NCBI GenBank assembly: GCA_025642075.2
Contig: JAODUO010000543.1
Location: 356,001-420,000 of the forward strand
From: Ridgeia piscesae
Lineage: Eukaryota; Annelida; Polychaeta; Sabellida; Siboglinidae
Reading direction: 5' to 3'
DNA length: 64,000 bases
In this document: positions 35,901 through 44,900 of the stretch, piece after piece
Position numbering within the stretch: the first letter of the stretch is position 1
How the letters are laid out: every line of letters begins with the position of its first letter
Notes under the pieces: generated by a model
What the model saw: the letters and a program-made list of their open reading frames with translations, nothing else
Told to the model about the DNA's origin: nothing
Databases searched by the model: none
Program-made: the position numbers and the translations under genes

Positions 35901-38900
35901 ATGTGACCTTGTGTTGTCCCCGCAGGTACCAGGTACCCAGAGGTGAATAAACGCATTGAACGGTTCGTGAACAGACATCAGATATTCCCAGACTTCCATG
36001 ACATCCTGGAGATTGTGACTCGTTCCAACGTGAAGCATTGTCTGCGGCTGGGGTATGTGTCTGTGTGATCAGTGCTGTCATCGGCACGGATCTATTGATA
36101 CAGTCGACATGTACTGTTCCTTATGTCTGATGTTGATATAACCATGGGTAAATGACATATAACCATGGGTAAATGACATATAACCATGGGTAAATGACAT
36201 ATAACCATGGGTAAATGACATATAACCATGGGTAAATGAAATGGTGCTTGTCAGGACAGACGACAGAAGACAGAGTTGTTCCTTTTGAGCAAATGTCCTT
36301 ACATGAGGAGTGCTCATGTCAAATGACCACAGTTTGTGTGGGTGAGTGTCGTGTGCGTATAGGTATATAACGTAATGTAGATTTTCTGTACTTACAACAT
36401 TTATGAAATGCTATATGTAGCACATCATCGTTATTTTATTTTTTTTTACAATGGGGAAAAATTTGTTTGAAGGAAGAAATCAATTCAAGTGATTACACGA
36501 GAGGCATTTCTTGATGTTGGGAACCAGTTGCAGGCAAGACGCATGCGAGACTTCCAAGGCAACTTTGGTTCTCACCTCACTGAGTCCTACAGGTAGGCAC
36601 ATGCCCAGGTAGACACCTTAATTAAATAGGCACCTTGCTAAAGTAGATATCCTTTATAGGTAGCACCAAGCCCATCTTAACCCTAGAAGTGACCAGTGCA
36701 AAAAATCGGCCCAAATGCACCTGCCTCTGTGGTAAACAATTTCATTTCCATCACACTAAACTGACATGCGAAAATTTTGTATCATTGGATAGCTGACAGA
36801 TTCTTCTAGATCGTGTATATTTTTCCTTGCATAGATTTTTCGCAGTCGAGTTTAAAAAGCATGTGGTTCAGTTGCTTTTCATATTTGGGAGATTTTACTA
36901 TGTCCTGATGAATGAATTTACGCATCCATTCATAAAGTCTACTCCCCTTACACATGTGTTATCAAAAGAAAGTTCTGTGAGTGGCCAATCTACCAAAAAT
37001 AAATCACGTGGGTTCAGTCCATTCAGCCAATCAGAAATGTGATTTCAAATGTAGCGTCATCGACTCCGTGAAATCAAAGTTGAAGACAAAATGGCCAGCT
37101 TGAATCAACGTATTTTTATGTCGGAACATATCATAAAAATAATAGTTCTCAGCGGATTTGTTTCATTTTTGTTTTATTTCACAGCTATTACATGAATCTA
37201 CATTTATCTGAATGGCTAAGTATATTCTTCCACACCATCATTATCTGGCAGCAGGATGAAATGTTTTTTTTAGTTCAATAATTTGTTTTCGTTATTTATC
37301 GTTTGTTCTACAGATATTATAATTTATTATATTAAAGCATTCTTAGCGTTTTTTAGCGTTAAAATGATGCATCATTCATATTTTTATGACCAATATTAGC
37401 GACGTTATGAATTTTATAGGAACAGTATGCTACAGAGTATTTTTCTTGTCCACCTCTAGGGTTAATTTATTGTCCAGGTAGGCATTCCAGTGAGATGTTA
37501 TCAAGGAAAACCATATTGAAGATTGTACGTTAAATAATATGTTAAAAAAGGAGAACAATTTTTTTTATTAACAATAAACACTGCACAATTATTTATGATC
37601 TGTGACATGTTCAAATGAAATGAGTCGTATTTTAAGAAATAAAAAAATTGAGTTAGTCACACCATTGGAAAGAATATATATTAAGCTTTCCAGCAGTCTA
37701 CAAATTATGGACCTGTCTCACACACAGCCAACGTTATTGGATGTCTGGGGTAGAAAGTCTCAAACGGAGAAAAACACTTGATGTTCGCGGTCACGTAAGC
37801 ACATGATTGAACACATCGTGCCGTTTTGCTTCTATTACTCCATTAGATGTTTTCGAAATAAACTGTTTTCTAGCAGTGACCCGATCGATCACGCTTGTTT
37901 ACAGTTAGTGAGTGTGCACTGCCTGTGCTCTCAATCAGGGGTCCACTATCAGCCCCGCCCCGCGTCCAGTGACATTTGTTTACAGATAGGCCTCTCGCGT
38001 AAGCGCTGCTAATGGCTAAAGTAGATGTCAGTGGGGATTCCTGCTACAAGAATCCGAAAGATGGCTTTCTGGGCTTTCCCGTATTACCAAATATGTCTGC
38101 CACGCGTTAGGAAAACCCCGAAGAATGCGATTTAAACGAGTCAATTTATCGATTCTGTTTTATGAAATTCATGCGTGAAATGTTACATAGTGTTTCTAAA
38201 AAGGCTATAAAATGTACTAAATAATAATATAAATGAGAACTAAGCATTGCTAATTGACAAAAAAGATCAAAGTACCGGTATACTTTGGTGACAAAAAGTC
38301 AAAATCGTCGGAAACCATCGTTGCATGTTCATACAGTGTTCTTTGAAATCAACTGATATACGACTCATTTAATTAGAACACGTCACATATAGTGGACCCT
38401 TAGTGGTGTATTTGAGTATAGCAGTATGTAGTTGTTAGCAGTATAGTTAATTAAATGAGAAAACTTATTATGATGGTTTTATTAAATATTTGGTTTTATT
38501 ACTTTTATTTGATTAACTGTGGTCTGGTCACATCGGCATAATTGCACCAAGGTATACCGTGGCATATATGTTTTGTTTATAATAGAAAAAAGCTATCTTA
38601 ATCCGTTCGCTTCTTTCCTGCTTATTGTTGATTGTCTATTATGATTTGTATGTATGTATCCTGTGTAAATATTCTATGTTGTTTGTGACAATCACTCAAT
38701 AAAGCAATTGTGTGTTAACGTAACAATCACGTATCCTGCTTTGCTGAACGTATAGTGACAGTTTTAGAAAGATATTCCATGTTTGTTTGTCTCTAAACCA
38801 GTTAGTCCTTGCAACCATTTATCTGGGAGCCTGTTGTGTCATTGCATGTGGGTATTGTCAGCCTATGTAAGGATTACAGTGGAGATTTCCAATAGTGTGA

Positions 38901-41900
38901 GGCCATTGAGATATGTGATTGTAGGGAGCGGAACGACCCAGCGCTGTATGACAAGGAGCTGCACACAAAGTTGGACTGCAACAAAGTGCTATGGAAGTCA
39001 AGTTTAGACGAGGTAACATGGACTTTGTAGTGGTTTTGCAAATGTGTCATTTGAATGTCGGAATATAAAACATTTCTGTATTGTTTCTGTGTAATATTTA
39101 TTTTCTTATAGTTTTGTGTAAGTATCATAGCTTTTGCTCAGCATTGTTGAGAATTGTTAAAAGATTAATGTAGAGTATCAGTTTGTCCTGTTCAATGTGC
39201 ACATGCAAACACTCATTCACATGTGCACATACAATTATGTTAACATTGCATAAATACTGACAACTTATTTCCATTGTTCCAATATTTCCGTGGCCAGAGA
39301 GCAGATGACAGTTTTGGATGCATCATTTTAGATTAACATTATAAAATAAGTAACTTTTAAAATTTTATTTTGTGGATGCAATTGACACTGCCCGAAACAC
39401 ATTTTTACCCCCAAAAAAGTTGAGTAAAACACATTTTGGGTGGTCAGTAAGGCATAAGACAGTTGATTCTGTATGACATGACTTTTTGGGGAAAAACAAA
39501 CACCATTTGTTGATGTTTTCTTGACAGGTGATCAACAAGTTCGCAAAGCGGCAGGAGTTGGGAGATGACTTGTCGGAAGATGAGGAGGAAGAGGAAGAGG
39601 AGAAGGAGGCTGGCGGTGATGGGGAGTTGTTGTATGAAGGAGCTGATGAGGAAGAGGTGGGAAAGAGAGAGACTTCTGTATGCAAGGATGGGGATGACAG
39701 CAGGGAAGAGAAAGTGGGTGAGGATGATGATGAAAAGAAGGATGAGGATGATGATGAAAAGAAGGATGAGGATGATGATGAAAAGAAGGATGAGGATGAT
39801 GATGAAAAGAAGGGTGAGGAAGAAAGTGGGAGGAAGAAATTGGTTTCAGAAGAAAAAGAAAAGTTAGTAGAAGGGAATGAGGAGGAGAAGGAGCTGGGAG
39901 AGAAGGATGCGAAGTCCAGGGATGCTGGTGACAGCAGTAGCAAAGATGCGGGAAAGAACGGTTGCTCAGGAAGCAACATGCCAGACGTATTGGAAGAGTC
40001 CATTTCCCCTCTAGGTAGGTTGGCCACAATCAGGTTTTTTTTGCACACAGCTTTTTATGCACACCTAGCTGCCTGTGTCATCCATATTGTAGATTGCACA
40101 TGACAGCTGGGTGCCTCCCTACCCTCTGCTAGTTATATGCAATGTTTGCCTCTGATAATGTGGCTTAAGTTCATGGTAACCGTAAATATTTGAGCAAAAT
40201 GTGAACAGAACAGTCTGCTAACTCAAACATGGATGCAGTGTTTGTTGGTGCATAATGCCTCCCAGCGAATGAACACGGTCACGTGAAAGTGTCGCACCTA
40301 GAGATATATCAAAACCAGACAAATAGGTATACATATAATATTATTAGAATGCAAATTTCAACATATTTTCATATTGTATATATTTGTTAAGCATACTGTA
40401 TGCTTAATAGAATGAATATTGTATTTTTTATAGGCATACATTATTTATAGTGTTGCAAATTGAGGTTTGTCTTTGTAGCTTCTGAAGCAGCCATTGACAC
40501 AGAAGTGAAAAATGTTGACAAAACAGTTGTCAAGGAGACATCATCTTCACACATTTCCACTGTGAGCAGCACTGGTAGTTGCAACGATGATGATCAGCCT
40601 ACACCAGACGACAACGATGGTAATAATGTAAGATTTTCATTTCTTTCTTTCATTCAGTTTATATCAGCAGTTCCCAAACTAGGGTATGTATACCCTTGGA
40701 GGTATGCAAACAATATGAAAATTTATTTAAATACAAATACTCTTCAGGGATTCAAATACAATTATAAACACTTTTAAATACAAATGCATTTAGACATAAA
40801 TACATTGGACAGTATTTCAAATACTTTTCAAATACTTTTGATTTTCAGGATTTATTACAATGGGTATTCATTTCTGTGTATGTAAAACAAAAGCAACTCA
40901 TATATTGAGACATCTAGTTAATAGGCATAATTAGTGTTTTGCTCATGACAGACAGACCAGTGCTAGGGAATATTGTTATTGCTAACTACATCACAGTGAC
41001 AAGTGATTGAAAGACTTCTATCCATAGAGACAACGGCCAAAATAAGTTGTTTGTTATGTTAAGCTAGAAGGTCCATAATAAAAAGCCTATGTTTTGCTCT
41101 CAAACGAGATACTGCTAATTACTGCTAGGATCTTGTGAGGAGGTGTGACAGCTCAACTTCAAAGTCAGCCAGGAACCCAGAATAGCTTGGTGCCTTGACT
41201 AAAGAACAAAGGTCACTGTCAGGTGCTAATACATCCTCTGGCTCTTAGCAAACAAAAGTTGTGGGCACTGCCAGGGCCATGTGGAACACCTGTTGTTTAA
41301 TGTCTTCATAAGTAATTAGCACTGTTGGGTGAAGTTGCAGTGAAGGTAATAAGTTTGGCAGGCATTACATGTGATCTTGAAACAGAAATGTTGATACTGA
41401 CAATGTATTTGAAAAAGTATTTCAAAGTATTTGAAAAATCTAATACTTTAGGAAAGTATTTAAATACAAATGCTTTTAATTCCTAAACATCAAATACAAT
41501 TACAAATACTTAAAAAAGTGTATTTGACCCCATGTCTGGCAAACAAATGTGGTACGCCATGACCCACTCGAAATAACAATGTCTTGGGGGATAGTTCTAA
41601 ATTAGCTAGTCGTGGCAATGATCTGGAACGCCCCCTTTGTTGGGTATGTAATGGCTGCAGACATTGTACACTGTACTGTTGCTGTGAATAAAGACCTATG
41701 ATACAACGTCCAATCATGTAGTCAAAAGTGTATGTGATGGGTTAGCGGAAAGTAAGGATTTCATATGTTACTCATGTTTGCACATTGAGCCAAAGATGGA
41801 GACTTGGCAGGAGAGTTCCTCTCCTATATGTTCCTCTCCTGTCATCCCTTAGAATGTTCCTCTCCTGTCATCCCTTAGAATGTTCCTCTCCTATCATCCC

Positions 41901-44900
41901 TTAGAATGTTCCTCTCCTGTCATCCCTTAGAATGTTCCTCTCCTGTCATCCCTTAGAATGTTCCTCTCCTATCATCCCTTAGAATGTTCCTCTCCTGTCA
42001 TCCCTTAGAATGTTCCTCTCCTGTCATCCCTTAGAATGTTCCTCTCCTGTCATCCTTGAATTTCCTCTCCTTCATCCCCTTTGAATGTTCCTCTCCTGTC
42101 ATCCCTTAGAATGTTCCTCTCCTGTCATCCCTTAGAATGTTCCTCTCCTATCATCCCTTAGAATGTTCCTCTCCTGTCATCCCTTAGAATGTTCCTCTCC
42201 TATCATCCCTCAGAATGTTCCTCTCCTATCATCCCTTAGAATGTTCCTCTCCTGTCATCCCTTAGAATGTTCCTCTCCTATCATCCCTAGAATGATCCTC
42301 TCCTATCATCCCTCAGAATGTTCCTCTCCTGTCATCCCTTAGAATGATCCTCTCCTGTCATCCCTTAGAATGTTCCTCTCCTGTCATCCCTTAGAATGTT
42401 CCTCTCCTGTCATCCCTTAGAATGTTCCTCTCCTGTCATCCCTTAGAATGTTCCTCTCCTGTCATCCCTTAGAATGTTCCTCTCCTGTCATCCTTAGAAT
42501 GTCCTCTCCTGTCATCCCTTAGAATGTTCCTCTCCTGTCATCCCTTAGAATGTTCCTCTCCTGTCATCCCTTAGAATGTTCCTCTCCTGTCATCCCTTAG
42601 AATGTTCCTCTCCTGTCATCCCTTAGAATGTTCCTCTCCTGTCATCCCTTAGAATGTTCCTCTCCTGTCATCCCTTAGAATGTTCCTCTCCTGTCATCGC
42701 TTAGAATGTACCTCTCCTGTCATCCCTTAGAATGTTCCTCTCCTGTCATCCCTTAGAATGTTCCTCTCCTGTCATCCCTTAGAATGTTCCTCTCCTGTCA
42801 TCCCTTAGAATGTTCCTCTCCTGTCATCCCTTAGAATGTAAGCTTAGAAGGCTGAGGATGTCATCTGAGATACCTTCAGATGTTTTGAAGCTGCAGGATT
42901 ATTGTGCGACAATGTGCATGGATAGGTGTGGACACTGGTATCCAGATGTTTTGGTAAAGGACACTTTGGTAATGAACGTTTTGGTAACAGACATTTTGGT
43001 AACTACCTGGTAGACATTTTGGTAACAGGACGTTTTGGTAAAACCAACAAATATTCTTTAAAGGCATATTTAAAGGCAAAGGTTGTCAACACTGGCAGCA
43101 AGTCTGTGTACCCACTAGTGGGGCAGTGCTTGCTTACACGACATGTGCTATGCCACCATATCATGCCATTTTTCTCTGTGTGCTTGGTATATGCATAGCC
43201 ATTACACAAAAACTTTGCTTTTCCCCTCAATGTTGTTGATAACTCCATGTTCACATGTATAGCTTCATCTCATGTGTGTCTGGATTTAAATGTGTTCTGC
43301 TAGCCACTGGTTTGATGTAGTGGTTGAACACTCTAGCCACCACCACTGCTATTTGGAAGCCATGTTCCCTTCAGAGGCAAGCACTACCATACACCATGCC
43401 CCACTGCAGGTGGGAAGCCAAGTTCCATGTCTGGACCATCCTAATTTATAAAATGTAATGGTTTAACTGACTGACATCTCAACAGGATATGGCAGACTGG
43501 ACTCTGATTATTTTCAGTAGTTTTACCAAAATGTCTTGTGACCAAGATGTCTAGTTTACCAAAACGTCCTGTTACCAAAATGTCCATTACCAAAGTGTCC
43601 TTTACCAAAATGTCATGGATCCCTGGACACCCACCTGATGGCCATATTCCTGACACTTTGTCAAGAAACTAGATGACAAATTTAGTTTTAAATATTCATC
43701 GAAAAACTGGAGTCATGGAAAGGCAGTGTCAACTATGGAAAGTTTGATAAGTCTGATCATCGCAACTCGATATTTGGTGATGAAGTATATTTGAAAGGAC
43801 AAACACGATAACTTGTGCACAAACACGTGCCTGTCATGACCAAATAGAATTCCAACGTTGCACTGTGATCCATCCACCATGGAGGTGCAGTGTCTCTAGC
43901 CGACGACATGCATGATAGGAGGACCTTTTTAAGTTTGTAGATGATTCCACTGTCTTCCATAACGGGCCAAATGTTCGTCTAAGATGGACATGTTGTATGA
44001 AACACTGGATGGGGAATTGTAGATTTCCCCTACATCTAACTCTGATTCTCTGAGCTGTTGTGCATGAAGACCACCTTTAGAGCCCAGCTCTGTGACATGA
44101 TGAGCTCTGAATCTGCCTATTCAAAATTGTTTTCCGACTTGAGTCCCAGATTTTGATTCTGGGGCACACAGGGAAAAAAGATTGGAACCGCTGGTTTATA
44201 GTGTCCAATTTTTACACAGTCAATGGAAACCCTGGTGCCATTTTCTAGGAGATTTGATCTGAGGTCGTAAGAAACATTCATCATTAAATAAAATAGAAGT
44301 TGTTAAATTTAACGAGTCTTTCTAAAAATGTACATGCAACAATTTAATAATTAAATTACACTTTAAAGTAAGAACATCGTCTTAGGTAATAGTATCAGAT
44401 AAGGTCTGGCAATGTGCAAGTGTTTAGTTAGATCCAAATAGGTGAAGGTGACGGGGTCTCAGTACAATAGAGAGAGTGTCATATCATTCCTTTTTAGTCT
44501 AGTCTATATTTGCCCTACCACAGTGAACCTAGTATCAAGTTGCATGGATTTATTCTGGACCTGAAAAAAAGTAGCTGTCTATGTCATATTTAACCAGTTT
44601 TGTGATTTGGGCAGATAGAAATGCGTAGTTTATTATCTCATATTGAATGTCTACTTTATGTGTCATGACATACAACACAAAACTAATAAATATATTTTTG
44701 AACCCATGATTAAATATTTGGCGGTCCCAGTCAAAATTGACCTCGGTTCCCAAAATGTTGCTTTTGCAGTTAGCTTCAGTTTTCGAAATAAATCGATAGC
44801 TACTGGAGATATTGCTGGTAATAAAATATAATTTAAAAAGCTCCAAAAAGGTATAATTTCAAAAGTTTTTTACTTAATTAATTAATTTCTCTCTGCTGTT

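Larger units (their letters stand above)
40665..44193. mobile_element. hAT-like transposon relic filling DAXX intron 8
   Basis: The left end CAGCAGTTCCCAAACTAGGG (40665) and the right end, read in reverse, CAGCGGTTCCAATCTTTTTT (44193) share the CAG.GGTTCC style of hAT/Charlie termini. The flanking 8-mers GTTTATAT (40657-40664) and GTTTATAG (44194-44201) match 7 of 8, as expected for an 8-bp hAT target duplication. The 3.5 kb interior has no transposase frame. It holds the AAATAC-type element, a 26-bp minisatellite and a fold-back element, so it is non-autonomous or heavily nested. Confidence 0.75.

Noticed and set aside
39365..40048. Minus-strand 227-codon Ser/Pro/Phe-rich frame
   Set aside because: Antisense shadow of the DAXX acidic exon; GAG/GAT-rich coding gives TCC/TTC-rich antisense frames without stops.
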